Source of the DNA: Mucilaginibacter tundrae
GTDB taxonomy: Bacteria > Bacteroidota > Bacteroidia > Sphingobacteriales > Sphingobacteriaceae
NCBI RefSeq assembly: GCF_013408825.1
Contig: NZ_JACCBZ010000002.1
Span: 558,001 to 622,000 of the forward strand
Direction of reading: 5' to 3'
Length of the DNA: 64,000 nt
The first letter of the stretch is position 1. Each line of letters opens with the position of its first letter. Below the pieces are notes generated by a model. It made no database searches and had not been told where the DNA came from. It was given only the letters and a program-made list of their open reading frames with translations. Of this stretch, positions 1-8,427 are shown piece by piece. Both the position numbers and the translations under genes were made by a program.

Positions 1-824
1 ATAGCTTCGGCTGTGATACCAACCTTAACAAGGTCTTTAACTACTTTATCAGCACCATGTTTGGTACGGGTAAATACAAGTGCTGTTTTAATCTCTTTAT
101 CCTTTAAAATATGATTAAGCAACGCTCGTTTGTCATTCTTCTCCACATAAAAAAGCTCCTGCTGTATTGTGTCAGCAGTTGATGATACCGGGGTAACTTC
201 AACCTTTTCGGGCCGGGTTAATATAGTATCAGCAAGCGTTTGTATTTCCTTAGGCATAGTAGCCGAAAAGAATAAAGTTTGCCTTTTAGCAGGTACTTTA
301 GCTATGATTTTTTTAACATCATTAACAAAACCCATATCCAGCATACGGTCGGCTTCATCCAAAACCAACATTTTAATATGATCAAGGTGAACGATACGTT
401 GTTGCATCAAGTCAAGCAAACGACCTGGGGTCGCTACCAAAATATCAACGCCACGGCGGATAGCATCAGCCTGTGGGTTTTGTGAAACACCGCCAAAAAC
501 AACTATTTGTTTTAAACCAGTATGCTTGCCATAAGCAGTAAAGCTTTCGCCAATTTGTATAGCCAGCTCGCGGGTCGGGGTTAAAATAAGCGCTTTTATT
601 GTTTTCTGTTCCTTGTGCTGCAACCTGTCGTTATACAATAATTGTAAAATAGGTATAGCGAAGGCCGCGGTTTTACCGGTACCGGTTTGCGCGCAGCCAA
701 GCAAATCGCGTTGTTGTAATATAATGGGGATGGATTGCTCCTGTATTGGCGTGGGTGTAGTATATCCCTCAGTTTTTAAAGCCCTGAGTATAGGCTCAAT
801 TAATTTTAAATTTTCGAATGACAT
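1..824 (-). CDS. DEAD-box ATP-dependent RNA helicase, RhlE/DeaD type (3' part cut off by window edge)
   Basis: ATP-driven RNA duplex unwinding or RNP remodelling in the cytoplasm. Seen: about 274 N-terminal residues on the minus strand from ATG at 824. They contain a Q-motif (PTPIQEQSIP), Walker A (AQTGTGKT), PTRELAIQ, the DEAD box (DEADRMLDMG) and the SAT motif (FFSATMP), then the start of the helicase C domain where the window ends. Motif order and spacing are standard. The family is inferred; RhlE, DeaD and CshA-like members cannot be told apart without the missing C-terminus. A TAnnTTTG box lies about 94 bases upstream of the start, giving a leader of about 90 nt. Long leaders are known for cold-induced helicases, but induction here is only inference. 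Confidence 0.93.
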   Translation of the reverse strand, partial: MSFENLKLIEPILRALKTEGYTTPTPIQEQSIPIILQQRDLLGCAQTGTGKTAAFAIPILQLLYNDRLQHKEQKTIKALILTPTRELAIQIGESFTAYGKHTGLKQIVVFGGVSQNPQADAIRRGVDILVATPGRLLDLMQQRIVHLDHIKMLVLDEADRMLDMGFVNDVKKIIAKVPAKRQTLFFSATMPKEIQTLADTILTRPEKVEVTPVSSTADTIQQELFYVEKNDKRALLNHILKDKEIKTALVFTRTKHGADKVVKDLVKVGITAEA

Positions 825-917
825 GTAATGTTTTTAATGTATGTGCTAACGCGATTGCATAAGCGGATCTGAAGAGTTGTCAATGATCAAAACCGTAAGC
901 GAACGGGTATTATTCCG

Positions 918-925
918 CAAAGATA
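918..925 (-). promoter_or_regulatory. candidate -7 promoter element for the RNA helicase
   Basis: On the minus strand this reads TATCTTTG, an exact match to the Bacteroidota -7 consensus TAnnTTTG. It sits 93 bases upstream of the helicase ATG. No clear -33 TTTG is visible. The rest of the gap 825-1113 shows no gene. Confidence 0.4.
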
Positions 926-1113
926 CGCTTTTTTATTGGCTTGTAGATTTTTAGGTATTTAGTTGCACTTTGAAATAGATAAATTGCAACTATCCTGCAA
1001 GCCATTTTTGAATTTGACTTTTAGCAGTTGAAGCAAAAATGGAGTAATTTCCCTCGAACAGGCCATCAAATCTAAGTAAAAATTACTTCGAATTGTTAAA
1101 CCATACCTGAAGA

Positions 1114-1692
1114 TTAACTCTTCATCTTCTTCAACAAATTCTCCACTACTTTGGGAAAATGCTGGTGCTCCAGCTGCTGGCCTTTAAATTTTATCATTTC
1201 CAGGTTGTCGCCGGGCTCTATTTTAAAACGGGATTGATGGATGATCTCACCTTCATCAAAATTCTCGTCAACAAAATGTATAGTGATGCCTGATTCTTCT
1301 TCGTTATTGGCTAAAACGGCCTTGTGCACGTGGTCGCCATACATGCCCGCACCGCCGTACTTTGGTAACAAGGCAGGGTGCAGGTTGATGATTTTATTAG
1401 GAAAAGCTTTTAGTAATGATAACGGAACAAGCCAAAGAAAACCTGCCAGAACGATCAGGTCTACCTGTAGATTTTTAAGCAGTTTAATTACATCGTCGGA
1501 TTTATAGAACTCGTCACGGGTAAAAATATGCGACGGCACCTCGAAGTTATCGGCACGTTGCAACACATACGCTTGTGGGTTATTAGTGAGGATAAGCACA
1601 ACTTCCGCTTCGGAGCTACGCTTAAAGTGTTCCATGATCTTTTGAGCATTTGATCCGGAACCTGAAGCAAAAATGGCTATTCTTTTTTTCAA
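1114..1692 (-). CDS. purN: phosphoribosylglycinamide formyltransferase (GAR transformylase)
   Basis: Transfers a formyl group from 10-formyl-THF to glycinamide ribonucleotide, the third step of de novo purine synthesis, in the cytoplasm. Seen: 192 residues, the normal PurN length. The N-terminus IAIFASGSGSNAQ carries the phosphate-binding glycine-rich loop. The active-site region has NLHPALLPKYGGAGMYG (the Asn and His are the conserved catalytic pair) and a later HFVDENFDEGEI with the conserved Asp. ATG at 1692 begins the family's usual N-terminus. It is monocistronic by spacing. A TATATTTG box lies at 1728-1721 on the same strand. purH is in the window at 14.5 kb but not adjacent, so purine genes are dispersed here. 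Confidence 0.96.
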   Translation of the reverse strand: MKKRIAIFASGSGSNAQKIMEHFKRSSEAEVVLILTNNPQAYVLQRADNFEVPSHIFTRDEFYKSDDVIKLLKNLQVDLIVLAGFLWLVPLSLLKAFPNKIINLHPALLPKYGGAGMYGDHVHKAVLANNEEESGITIHFVDENFDEGEIIHQSRFKIEPGDNLEMIKFKGQQLEHQHFPKVVENLLKKMKS

Positions 1693-1720
1693 AATGGCAG
1701 ATCAATTTTTTATATCCATC

Positions 1721-1728
1721 CAAATATA
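1721..1728 (-). promoter_or_regulatory. candidate -7 promoter element for purN
   Basis: Minus-strand TATATTTG matches TAnnTTTG and ends 28 bases upstream of the purN ATG. Position and orientation fit; no convincing -33 element. Confidence 0.4.
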
Positions 1729-1801
1729 AAATTTTCGGATTAATAACCTGTGTTAAACAAGTTGTTTTTTAATTGAATGTTGAATAGGAGGTTTGATATA
1801 G

Positions 1802-2329
1802 CTATTGTGTACTTGTAATTTGATGTACAAAACCATATTGCACAATCCTGCGCTTGGTGGTTGATGTATAAAATGAGTTAACATCTCCCGTTTGCAAAAC
1901 AAAGGAGTATTGACCAAGGTTAACGATTTTGGCGTTGATGAAGGGCTGTGCCTTTTTAGGATCTGGCGCCCCCCCTATCAGCGTATCTGCACAAAGCATA
2001 TTCGATATTAAGGTCAACTGATCAGAGGATAAAGTCCAGTTACCCGAAGTTTTTTGCGGGATGCATTCAAAATTGGTATAGCCACAAGTATTGTTGGTAT
2101 TAAATGTAAATATCTGCGTGCTATCGCAGTTGGTGTTCAATGTATCAGTAGTACCAACCTGGCTACTGCCTACAAAATTATAAACCATAACTGAGGCTAA
2201 TTGCCATTTCCCCCTGGTTAATAGCGTTTCAACCGAATTTTGGTTGTCCTTTTTGCAAGAGTTTACCACAAGGCCCGCTATTGCCAGTACCGCTACGGTA
2301 AAGCAGAAAAGTATTTTTTTGTTTTTCAT
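1802..2329 (-). CDS. lipocalin-like lipoprotein, function unknown
   Basis: A 175-residue exported lipoprotein. Seen: MKNKKILFCF start, hydrophobic core, then a lipobox ending VNSC followed by KKDNQ. Lys/Asp residues after the Cys are typical of Bacteroidota lipoproteins. The body (LLTRGKWQLASV, CGYTNFECIPQKTSGNWTLS, LTLISNML) resembles the W-x-L-x-S plus beta-strand pattern of lipocalin-like domains (DUF4923/DUF5004 type), which is family-level inference. An in-frame ATG 15 bases further upstream (2344) would add MLTDS before the signal peptide. I prefer 2329 because it gives a canonical leader and sits 12 bases after a TACTTTTG promoter box that the longer form would overlap. Confidence 0.75.
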   Translation of the reverse strand: MKNKKILFCFTVAVLAIAGLVVNSCKKDNQNSVETLLTRGKWQLASVMVYNFVGSSQVGTTDTLNTNCDSTQIFTFNTNNTCGYTNFECIPQKTSGNWTLSSDQLTLISNMLCADTLIGGAPDPKKAQPFINAKIVNLGQYSFVLQTGDVNSFYTSTTKRRIVQYGFVHQITSTQ

Positions 2330-2341
2330 TGAATCTGTCAG

Positions 2342-2349
2342 CAAAAGTA
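2342..2349 (-). promoter_or_regulatory. candidate -7 promoter element for the lipocalin-like lipoprotein
   Basis: Minus-strand TACTTTTG fits TAnnTTTG and ends 12 bases before the ATG at 2329. This would give a very short leader and supports the downstream start choice. Confidence 0.4.
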
Positions 2350-2444
2350 AAAAAATGCGGCTATTGTAATTGCATATGGGTAATTATAACTGTTTTATGC
2401 CGCAAATATTACACTATTGATGATTATGAGATAAACAGGATAGG

Positions 2445-2452
2445 TAGCTTTG
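2445..2452 (+). promoter_or_regulatory. candidate -7 promoter element for the YiaK-type reductase
   Basis: TAGCTTTG matches TAnnTTTG, followed by C as is common. It ends 22 bases before ATG at 2475. Confidence 0.4.
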
Positions 2453-2474
2453 CGTTTATATTAAAAGCTACAAT

Positions 2475-3464
2475 ATGCGTATACCTTTTGCAAAACTCCA
2501 ATCAGAATTTAAAAGGATATTACTTAACCTTGATTTTACCGATGCGAAAGCTGATAAATGCGCCACTGTTTTTGCCGAAAATAGCCGTGATGGTGTGTAT
2601 ACGCATGGCTTAAACCGTTTCCCGGTATTTGTTAATATGGTTAAGCAGGGTTTGGTTAAGCCTGATGCCGAAGCAACAAAAACAGGTGGCTTTGGCGCGA
2701 TAGAGCAATGGGATGGTAATTTGGGGCCGGGTATATTAAATGCCGGCTTTTGCATGAGCCGGGCTATCGAGTTGGCAAAAACAAACGGAATAGGCTGCGT
2801 AGCCTTAAAAAACACCAACCACTGGATGCGTGCCGGAACTTACGGATGGCAAGCAGCAGATGCCGGCTTTATTGGAATTTGCTTTACCAATACCATTGCT
2901 AATTTGCCGCCCTGGGGTGGAATAGACCCACGGTTAGGGAATAATCCTTTAGTTATAGCAGTGCCACGTAATGATGGAAATGTGGTGTTAGATATGGCGA
3001 TTTCGCAATATTCAGTAGGTAAGCTGCAGCAATATAAAATGAATAATGAGCAATTACCATTGCCTGGTGGATACGATAAAGATGGTAACTTAAGCACTGA
3101 CCCAACTATTATTTTGGAAGCTAAACGGGCGTTGCCTATCGGCTTTTGGAAAGGCGCAGGATTGTCGTTAGTGCTTGATTTACTGGCCAGTATATTAAGC
3201 CAGGGGAATTCTACCGCTAGCATTACCCAAAAAGAAAAAGAAAGCGGTGTATCGCAGGTATTTATTTGTATTAAGCCGCAGGATAATAATTATACGGCCA
3301 ATATTATTGAAGAGATAATTAGTTACACCAAAAGTAGCAGACCGGAAAAGGAAGGTGCTTCTATTTCTTATCCCGGCGAGAATACATTAAGAACGCGCGA
3401 GAAAAGTTTGGCCGAGGGTGTTTTGGTGGATGAGCGGATTTGGGAAAAAGTGCAAGCTTTATAA
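2475..3464 (+). CDS. yiaK: Ldh_2-family NAD(P)-dependent reductase, 2,3-diketo-L-gulonate reductase-like
   Basis: Member of the malate/L-lactate dehydrogenase family 2, whose members reduce 2-oxo acids; YiaK reduces 2,3-diketo-L-gulonate. Seen: 329 residues, normal for YiaK. The N-terminal NSRDGVYTHGLNRFP holds the His used as catalytic acid/base in this family. ALKNTNHWMRAG, an Asn-rich nucleotide-binding stretch (CFTNTIANLPPWGG), LGNNPLVIAVPR and FWKGAGLSLVLDLLA follow in family order. There is no sugar-acid catabolic operon around it: the flanking genes are a lipoprotein and, tail to tail with no gap, a pseudouridine synthase. The true substrate is therefore open; a ureidoglycolate- or lactate-type activity is possible. 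Confidence 0.85.
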   Translation: MRIPFAKLQSEFKRILLNLDFTDAKADKCATVFAENSRDGVYTHGLNRFPVFVNMVKQGLVKPDAEATKTGGFGAIEQWDGNLGPGILNAGFCMSRAIELAKTNGIGCVALKNTNHWMRAGTYGWQAADAGFIGICFTNTIANLPPWGGIDPRLGNNPLVIAVPRNDGNVVLDMAISQYSVGKLQQYKMNNEQLPLPGGYDKDGNLSTDPTIILEAKRALPIGFWKGAGLSLVLDLLASILSQGNSTASITQKEKESGVSQVFICIKPQDNNYTANIIEEIISYTKSSRPEKEGASISYPGENTLRTREKSLAEGVLVDERIWEKVQAL

Positions 3465-4187
3465 CTAATCCATCATCTCTTCAAACTTCTCCCAAAAGCC
3501 ATCGCGGGGTACGGGTGCTGTAATCAGTATAGACTCTTTTTTTATAGGGTGCATGAACTGCAGGCGGCGGGCATGCAGGCAAATGCTTTTGCGCAGGCTG
3601 CCACGAGGATAGCCATATTTGTTATCGCCTACTATAGGGCAGCCAAGGGTAGACAACTGTACCCTGATCTGGTGCGGGCGACCGGTAATCGGGTCTACCT
3701 CTATTAAATAATAGCCATTTAGTTCGCCAACCAGTTTATAGTTTAATTCTGCGCGCTGGCTACCGGTTACTTCTCGGCCGTGGGCTTTGGTTACGTTTTT
3801 TTGTGGATTTTTGATCAGGTAATGTATCAGGTTACCTGAAATAGGATTTGGCCTGTTACGTACTACGGCATAATAGGTTTTATGCATCTCGCGGCTCTTG
3901 AACATTTGGTTGATGCGTTCCAGCGCCTTGCTGGTTTTGGCGAAGAGAATCACACCACTTACGGGCCTGTCCAGCCTGTGTACTACCCCTAAAAACGCGC
4001 CATTGGGTTTATTGTATTTTTTGGCGATGTACTTTTTTACCTTATCATCTAACGACTCATCGCCGGTATCATCAACCTGCACAATATCGCCCGCGCGTTT
4101 GTTAATGGCAATAAGGTGGTTGTCCTCGTACAGCACATCGTCGTCGGTAATATCGTAGTTGGTGTATTTAAATTCGGTCCTGGCCAT
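3465..4187 (-). CDS. RluA-family RNA pseudouridine synthase
   Basis: Isomerises specific uridines to pseudouridine in rRNA or tRNA. Seen: 240 residues with the RluA catalytic motif HRLDRPVSGVILFAK (Asp is the nucleophile), the GRPHQIRVQL motif and a C-terminal LHARRLQFMHP. There is no N-terminal S4 domain, which fits a short RluA/TruC-like member; the RNA target cannot be read from sequence. It is 3 bases downstream of panB on the same strand, so the two are probably cotranscribed. The stop abuts the stop of the convergent YiaK-like gene. Confidence 0.93.
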   Translation of the reverse strand: MARTEFKYTNYDITDDDVLYEDNHLIAINKRAGDIVQVDDTGDESLDDKVKKYIAKKYNKPNGAFLGVVHRLDRPVSGVILFAKTSKALERINQMFKSREMHKTYYAVVRNRPNPISGNLIHYLIKNPQKNVTKAHGREVTGSQRAELNYKLVGELNGYYLIEVDPITGRPHQIRVQLSTLGCPIVGDNKYGYPRGSLRKSICLHARRLQFMHPIKKESILITAPVPRDGFWEKFEEMMD

Positions 4188-4190
4188 TGG

Positions 4191-5006
4191 TTAGTACTGC
4201 TCCTTCTCGTTCGGAAAGCTTTTAGCTTTCACATCACTTACATAATTTTTGATAGCGCCATTCATTATGTCGTATAAGTCGGCATATTGGCGTAAAAACC
4301 TTGGTTTGAAACCTTTGTTGATACCCAACATATCGTGTATTACCAAAACCTGCCCGCTACAAGCTTGGCCCGCGCCAATGCCGATAGTAGGGATGCTGAG
4401 TATCTCGGTTACTTCGGCAGCTAGTTTAGCGGGGATCTTTTCCAATACTATACCGAAGCAACCTAATTCCTGCAATTTTAAAGCGTCTTCTTTAAGCTTT
4501 TGTGCTTCTGCTTCGTGTTTTGCGCGTACGGTATAAGTACCAAATTTATAAATGGATTGCGGCGTTAAACCTAAATGCCCCATTACAGGGATTCCAGCGG
4601 TTAAAATGCGACTAACGGATTCCGCTATTTCAACACCACCTTCTATTTTTACGCCATGCGCGCCGGATTCCTTCATAATGCGGATAGCAGAGCTCAGCGC
4701 CTCTTTTGAATTTCCCTGGTAGGTACCAAACGGAAGGTCAACTATTACCAAAGCACGTTTCACCCCACGTACTACCGATGACGCATGGTAGATCATCTGA
4801 TCAAGCGTAATAGGCAAGGTAGTTTCGTGACCAGCCATTACATTGGAGGCCGAGTCGCCAACCAGTATAATATCCATGCCTGCATCATCAACAATGGAGG
4901 CCATCGAAAAATCATAAGCGGTAAGCATGGCGATCTTTTCGCCCGCGTTCCTCATTTCCTGCAAAGTATTGGTAGTAATACGCTTTACCTCTTTGTGTAC
5001 CGACAT
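4191..5006 (-). CDS. panB: 3-methyl-2-oxobutanoate hydroxymethyltransferase (ketopantoate hydroxymethyltransferase)
   Basis: Adds a hydroxymethyl group from 5,10-methylene-THF to 2-oxoisovalerate, the first committed step of pantothenate synthesis. Seen: 271 residues with [34 protein letters not shown] (Mg-binding Asp), [20 protein letters not shown] and [17 protein letters not shown], all standard PanB blocks. The reading frame is open 96 bases further up to 5102, but that extension ([13 protein letters not shown]) is unlike PanB N-termini, so I choose ATG at 5006. It heads a likely two-gene unit with the pseudouridine synthase. panC and panD are not in the window. Confidence 0.95.
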   Translation of the reverse strand: MSVHKEVKRITTNTLQEMRNAGEKIAMLTAYDFSMASIVDDAGMDIILVGDSASNVMAGHETTLPITLDQMIYHASSVVRGVKRALVIVDLPFGTYQGNSKEALSSAIRIMKESGAHGVKIEGGVEIAESVSRILTAGIPVMGHLGLTPQSIYKFGTYTVRAKHEAEAQKLKEDALKLQELGCFGIVLEKIPAKLAAEVTEILSIPTIGIGAGQACSGQVLVIHDMLGINKGFKPRFLRQYADLYDIMNGAIKNYVSDVKAKSFPNEKEQY

Positions 5007-5372
5007 GGTGTTTATTTTATGGAGAACAAAGGTGGGAATTATTTCGAATTTATTTCGGATTTCGCAATTTCGATTTGGGATATGACCATCGTACTGTTTC
5101 ATAGAACAAGTGAAACACTTGGTACATTTGGTACAATTTCAGCCCCAAAAACGCCCAAAATGACCCTAAAAAGGCGGTTATTAGATGGTTTTTGAAGCGG
5201 TTTTTGAGCAAAAAAAGCCCATTTTAGCCCCAAAAACGGCCTAAAAACACTTGTTTTTGATGATTTTTTACTGTTTTTTGATGAAAAATTGCGTGATTTT
5301 TGTGGTTTTTACCACAGAGTTCACTGAGAAAACACAGAGTTGCGCAGAGTTTTGTTTCACTGGTGAAACACT
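5007..5372. repeat. AT-rich intergenic region with short direct repeats and palindromes
   Basis: No gene seen in these 366 bases. They hold a 13-base direct repeat AGCCCCAAAAACG (5141-5153 and 5226-5238), many A- and T-runs, a palindrome CAAGTG-AAA-CACTTG (5107-5121), and GTTTCAC-TG-GTGAAAC (5354-5369). GTGAAACACT occurs at both ends of the region. A stretch at 5311-5350 repeats the pattern ACAGAGTT/GCAGAGTT, like the CACAGAG-type intergenic repeats known from many bacteria. The promoter of panB should lie here but I cannot place it. Confidence 0.5.
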
Positions 5373-5825
5373 ATGAATGATAAGAGGAATTGTTTTTTAA
5401 ATATTCGATTTCGGATTTATGTTTATATTCGATGCCATCTTATCATTATGCTTATCAAAATAATTTATTTGTTGGGTTTCGCAACTGTCGACATAATCGT
5501 CTATTTAAAACTTAACAAACCGGATAAATTGAGCGACGACAAGTTATGGGCTATTGGGTCAATATTTCTGATTTTTGTATTACTTAATACAGGTGTTGTT
5601 AGCTGGGACTTTTTGATGCCGCATCAATCTTTTTTTGGACTTATTGTTATGTCTTTTGTGCCGATACTTGTTTATGTATGGTTTAAATACATAGTTGTAA
5701 AAAGGGTAACGAAATTAACTATGCCACAAAAAAATAAGGATTTCGCACTTAAAGTTTTCTCGATTTTCTTTTTGAAGTGCTTTTCTGTAATGATTTTTTA
5801 TAGTGCAATGCTTGGTTATCTTTAA
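5373..5825 (+). CDS. small predicted inner-membrane protein, unknown function
   Basis: I do not recognise it. If started at ATG 5373 it has 150 residues. A second ATG at 5448 (MLIKIIYLLGFATVD) would give 125 residues and starts directly at the first hydrophobic segment. About four membrane segments are visible: IIMLIKIIYLLGFATVDIIV, WAIGSIFLIFVLLNTGVV, FFGLIVMSFVPILVYVWF and FFLKCFSVMIFYSAMLGYL. A basic loop (KRVTKLTMPQKNKD) precedes the last. It stands alone between panB (divergent) and a GC-rich repeat; no operon partner. Hydrophobic pattern and open frame support a real gene, but no family assignment is possible. Confidence 0.55.
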   Translation: MNDKRNCFLNIRFRIYVYIRCHLIIMLIKIIYLLGFATVDIIVYLKLNKPDKLSDDKLWAIGSIFLIFVLLNTGVVSWDFLMPHQSFFGLIVMSFVPILVYVWFKYIVVKRVTKLTMPQKNKDFALKVFSIFFLKCFSVMIFYSAMLGYL

Positions 5826-5842
5826 TAGTAAGTAACGGCTTC

Positions 5843-5930
5843 CCCCCGCATTAGGGATTGGCGCGGATACCGGCCCGCGCCCAATGCCTTGTGCAGTATG
5901 AGCAGAAAGCCCGGGCCGCAGGCAATGCCC
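5843..5930. repeat. GC-rich imperfect hairpin repeat between the membrane protein and carA
   Basis: A GC-rich island in AT-rich surroundings with several self-complementary parts, for example ATTGGCGCGG against CCGCGCCCAAT and GGCATTG-type arms against CAATGCC. It resembles the dispersed extragenic elements of sphingobacteria, but only one copy is in the window, so repeat status is inferred. Confidence 0.4.
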
Positions 5931-6004
5931 AAATCGTATTAAGTCCTGATATTCCAATTACAATAAAATTCAAAATCGCACTTTCAATACCCAAAATAAA
6001 ATTC

Positions 6005-6012
6005 TACTTTTG
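6005..6012 (+). promoter_or_regulatory. candidate carA promoter (-7 element)
   Basis: TACTTTTG matches TAnnTTTG. TTTC at 5982-5985, 19 bases upstream, could serve as a weak -33 TTTG-like element. The implied leader is about 110 bases and contains a short repeat (6064-6090). Confidence 0.4.
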
Positions 6013-6063
6013 CAGCGTGAAAAAAGAAGTTTCTTACTTCATTTCTGCATCCTTAAAGGGCGC

Positions 6064-6090
6064 TTGTCATCCTGAGCTTGGTCGAAGGAC
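6064..6090. repeat. short dispersed-repeat fragment in the carA leader
   Basis: The stretch TGTCATCCTGAGCTTGGTCG followed by AAGGAC is of the same general type as TGTCATTCTGAACGCAGCGA at 8694, a family of extragenic repeats. Here only a half-site is present, inside the predicted carA leader. Confidence 0.35.
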
Positions 6091-6125
6091 TAACCAACCC
6101 ATTAATCATTCTATTTTTTTAACAA

Positions 6126-7226
6126 ATGACTTACTTCACCCAACTACCGGCGGTATTATTACTGGCTGACGGAACTGTGTTTTATGGCAAAGCTGCCGGA
6201 AAAATTGGTACTACTACCGGCGAAATATGCTTTAATACCGGCATGACCGGCTACCAGGAAATTTTTACTGACCCGTCGTATTTCGGTCAGATCATGGTGG
6301 CTACCAACGCGCATATCGGTAACTATGGTATTGCTGATGCGGAAGTTGAATCGGGCAATATCCAGATTGCCGGTTTGGTTTGTAAAAACTACAATATTAA
6401 CTACAGCCGCAAACAGGCTAACGAAAGCATCCAGGATTATTTCCAGCAACAGAACATTGTTGGTATCAGCGATATTGATACCCGCCAGCTGGTTCGCCAC
6501 ATCCGTGATAAGGGAGCGATGAATGCCATCATCTCTTCAGAAATTACGGATATTGAGGAGCTGAAAGCGAAATTAGACCAGGTACCGTCAATGGATGGTT
6601 TGGAGCTGTCATCACAAGTATCAACCACCGAAAGCTATACTTTTGGCGATGAAAACGCTAAATACCGTGTTGCGGTGCTTGATTTAGGTGTAAAGAAAAA
6701 CATCCTGCGCAATTTTGACGACCGGGATGTGTTTGCCAAGGTTTATCCTGCAAAAACATCGTTCGAAGAAATGGAAAAAGATTTTTCGCCGTCAGGTTAC
6801 TTCATCTCCAACGGCCCCGGCGATCCGTCGGCTATGCCTTACGCGATTGATACGGTAAAAGACATATTAGCTGCAGATAAACCGATGTTCGGGATCTGTT
6901 TAGGTCACCAGTTGCTGGCTTTGGCTAACGATATACCTACCAAAAAAATGTTTAATGGTCACCGTGGGTTAAACCATCCGGTAAAAAACATCATTATCGA
7001 TCATTGCGAGGTTACCTCACAAAACCACGGTTTTGGCGTAGTGCCTGAAGCGGTAAGGGCATCAGAAAAAGTAGAAATCACCCACGTAAACCTGAACGAT
7101 CAATCTATCGAAGGGATCCGTGTGAAAGACAAAAAAGCATTCTCGGTACAATACCACCCGGAATCATCTCCCGGCCCGCATGATAGCAGGTATTTGTTTG
7201 ATGATTTTATTAAGTTAATGAATTAA
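6126..7226 (+). CDS. carA: carbamoyl-phosphate synthase small (glutaminase) subunit
   Basis: Hydrolyses glutamine and feeds ammonia to CarB to make carbamoyl phosphate for pyrimidines and arginine. Seen: 366 residues. The N-terminal CarA domain has the GKTTGEI-like IGTTTGEICFNTGMTGYQE. The C-terminal class I glutamine amidotransferase domain has the nucleophile Cys in MFGICLGHQLLALA, SQNHGFGV, and the His-Glu pair in SVQYHPESSPGP. All catalytic residues are present. ATG at 6126 gives the usual start. carB is not adjacent: the gene ends in a strong terminator, so carA is transcribed alone here. Confidence 0.97.
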   Translation: MTYFTQLPAVLLLADGTVFYGKAAGKIGTTTGEICFNTGMTGYQEIFTDPSYFGQIMVATNAHIGNYGIADAEVESGNIQIAGLVCKNYNINYSRKQANESIQDYFQQQNIVGISDIDTRQLVRHIRDKGAMNAIISSEITDIEELKAKLDQVPSMDGLELSSQVSTTESYTFGDENAKYRVAVLDLGVKKNILRNFDDRDVFAKVYPAKTSFEEMEKDFSPSGYFISNGPGDPSAMPYAIDTVKDILAADKPMFGICLGHQLLALANDIPTKKMFNGHRGLNHPVKNIIIDHCEVTSQNHGFGVVPEAVRASEKVEITHVNLNDQSIEGIRVKDKKAFSVQYHPESSPGPHDSRYLFDDFIKLMN

Positions 7227-7248
7227 GATAATCATCAGTATATACAGG

Positions 7249-7280
7249 AAGGTCAGGATTAAATCCTGACCTTTTTTGTT
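7249..7280 (+). terminator. Rho-independent terminator of carA
   Basis: Perfect 12-base arms AAGGTCAGGATT (7249-7260) and AATCCTGACCTT (7262-7273) around one base, running into a T-rich tract to 7280. It lies 22 bases after the carA stop. Confidence 0.85.
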
Positions 7281-7282
7281 TA

Positions 7283-7470
7283 AGATTCAATAAAAGCACA
7301 AACCCTCCGTTAAACGCAAATTCGACATCGGCTGGTTCGGCAACCACACCAGAAGCTAAAGCACTAAACTCTCAAAGAAGCAGGCGCAGTCGAGAGTTTT
7401 TCTTTGGTTACTTTCTTTTTTACGGCCAAAAAGAAAGTAATGCTTAGCGCAGCGATACCAGTAAAAGGTA
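7283..7470. repeat. dispersed repeat, copy 1 (direct copy at 8428-8612)
   Basis: The most conserved core is at 7391-7467: GAGAGTTTTTCTTTGGTTAC, then a hairpin CTTTCTTTTT...AAAAAGAAAG, then GCTTAGCGCAGCG and ACCAGTAAAAG. The same blocks in the same order are at 8529-8605. The 100 bases before the core share AAAGCAC, CCGTTAA-like and GGCATC-like words. The next 280 bases to the lipoprotein start also hold a hairpin CTACTTTTGG/CCAAAAGGTAG near 7564-7592 and a GC-rich stretch to 7680, another probable repeat module; no gene is seen there. Confidence 0.7.
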
Positions 7471-7752
7471 GACGATATTGCAATACTGCGAAGGTTTTCG
7501 CTGTTGCTCAAAGAGATATTCTCTTTTAAATACTTACTCTGTCCCGCTCATTGCCGCGGAGGCTACTACTTTTGGCTTGATCCAAAAGGTAGCAAAAAAT
7601 CAAGACGGAAAAAACCTTCAGCCCGCGAGGCCAGCTCCCGGCCCGGGTTTCTGTCGGGCCTTTGCCCGCTTGGTGTAGTCATCTTGAACTTGGAATTCAA
7701 TATTGGCATTTTTTATGATATTTTTTTGTTTCTTTATAAAAAACCCATCACA

Positions 7753-8427
7753 ATGAAACGCTCTTTAATCCTTTGTTGCTTAATTTCTCTATTAGCTTGC
7801 GGCTGTGCGCAATCGCAGGATTGCCCCGTAGGAATAAACAAGTTGCCCATGTATGGCAATGTAAAAAAGTGTAAAGAACAGATTGAAGATGACAATCAAT
7901 TTATTGCTTTGTGCGAGAAATCGTCTACCCGTAAAGCAGCGGCTGAACACATGGTAATGCGTGGCTGGCAATATTTACGCTTCAATCATTTAGATACCTC
8001 CATGATGCGTTTTAACCAGGCATGGCTTTTAGACAGTCTGAATTCAGAAATCTATTGGGGATTTGGTGATAACTTAGGTATGCAGGGAAAGTATAAAGAG
8101 TCGTTGCCTTTTTTTGAAAGATCATTAAAAATGAACCCAAACAACGCACGTGTATGGCAGGATGCTTCAACCAGTTATGGAAACGTTTTTGGGCAAACTC
8201 AGGATAAGAAATATTTGGATGCTGCAATAGATGCACTCAAGCATGCCATTAAACTCGACCCTAATAACCCTCAATATTATGGTGCGTTAACTGTAGGATA
8301 TTCCTATTATGTGCAAAAGGACAGTGCTAGGAAATACATGGCTATTACAGATAAGCTTAATCCGAATGCAGTAAACCCGCAGGTAAGGAAGATGCTTGAA
8401 GGGAAGCAAGTGTTAGCTAATTGTTAA
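7753..8427 (+). CDS. tetratricopeptide-repeat lipoprotein
   Basis: A 224-residue exported protein anchored by lipid. Seen: MKRSLILCCLISLLACGCAQ leader with lipobox LACG-C or LLAC. TPR-like helices follow: AAAEHMVMRGWQYLRFNHLDTS, then GDNLGMQGKYKESLPFFERSLKMNPNNARVW with the classic P-N-N turn, and ALKHAIKLDPNNPQYYGAL. TPRs mediate protein contacts; no partner is evident. The frame is open upstream to 7504, but that part translates repeat DNA (RRKKPSAREASSRPG), so ATG 7753 is chosen. The gene is bracketed by direct copies of an intergenic repeat, and no operon is apparent. Confidence 0.8.
   Translation: MKRSLILCCLISLLACGCAQSQDCPVGINKLPMYGNVKKCKEQIEDDNQFIALCEKSSTRKAAAEHMVMRGWQYLRFNHLDTSMMRFNQAWLLDSLNSEIYWGFGDNLGMQGKYKESLPFFERSLKMNPNNARVWQDASTSYGNVFGQTQDKKYLDAAIDALKHAIKLDPNNPQYYGALTVGYSYYVQKDSARKYMAITDKLNPNAVNPQVRKMLEGKQVLANC

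Noticed and set aside
5007..5102. N-terminal extension of panB
   Set aside because: The added residues are unlike any PanB N-terminus and the usual start at 5006 is available.
5843..5930. tRNA or structured RNA gene in the GC-rich island
   Set aside because: No cloverleaf, T-loop or CCA-like end could be found; the self-complementarity fits an extragenic repeat.
7504..7752. Upstream extension of the TPR lipoprotein frame
   Set aside because: It translates repeat DNA and would place the lipoprotein leader in the middle of the protein; ATG 7753 gives a clean leader.
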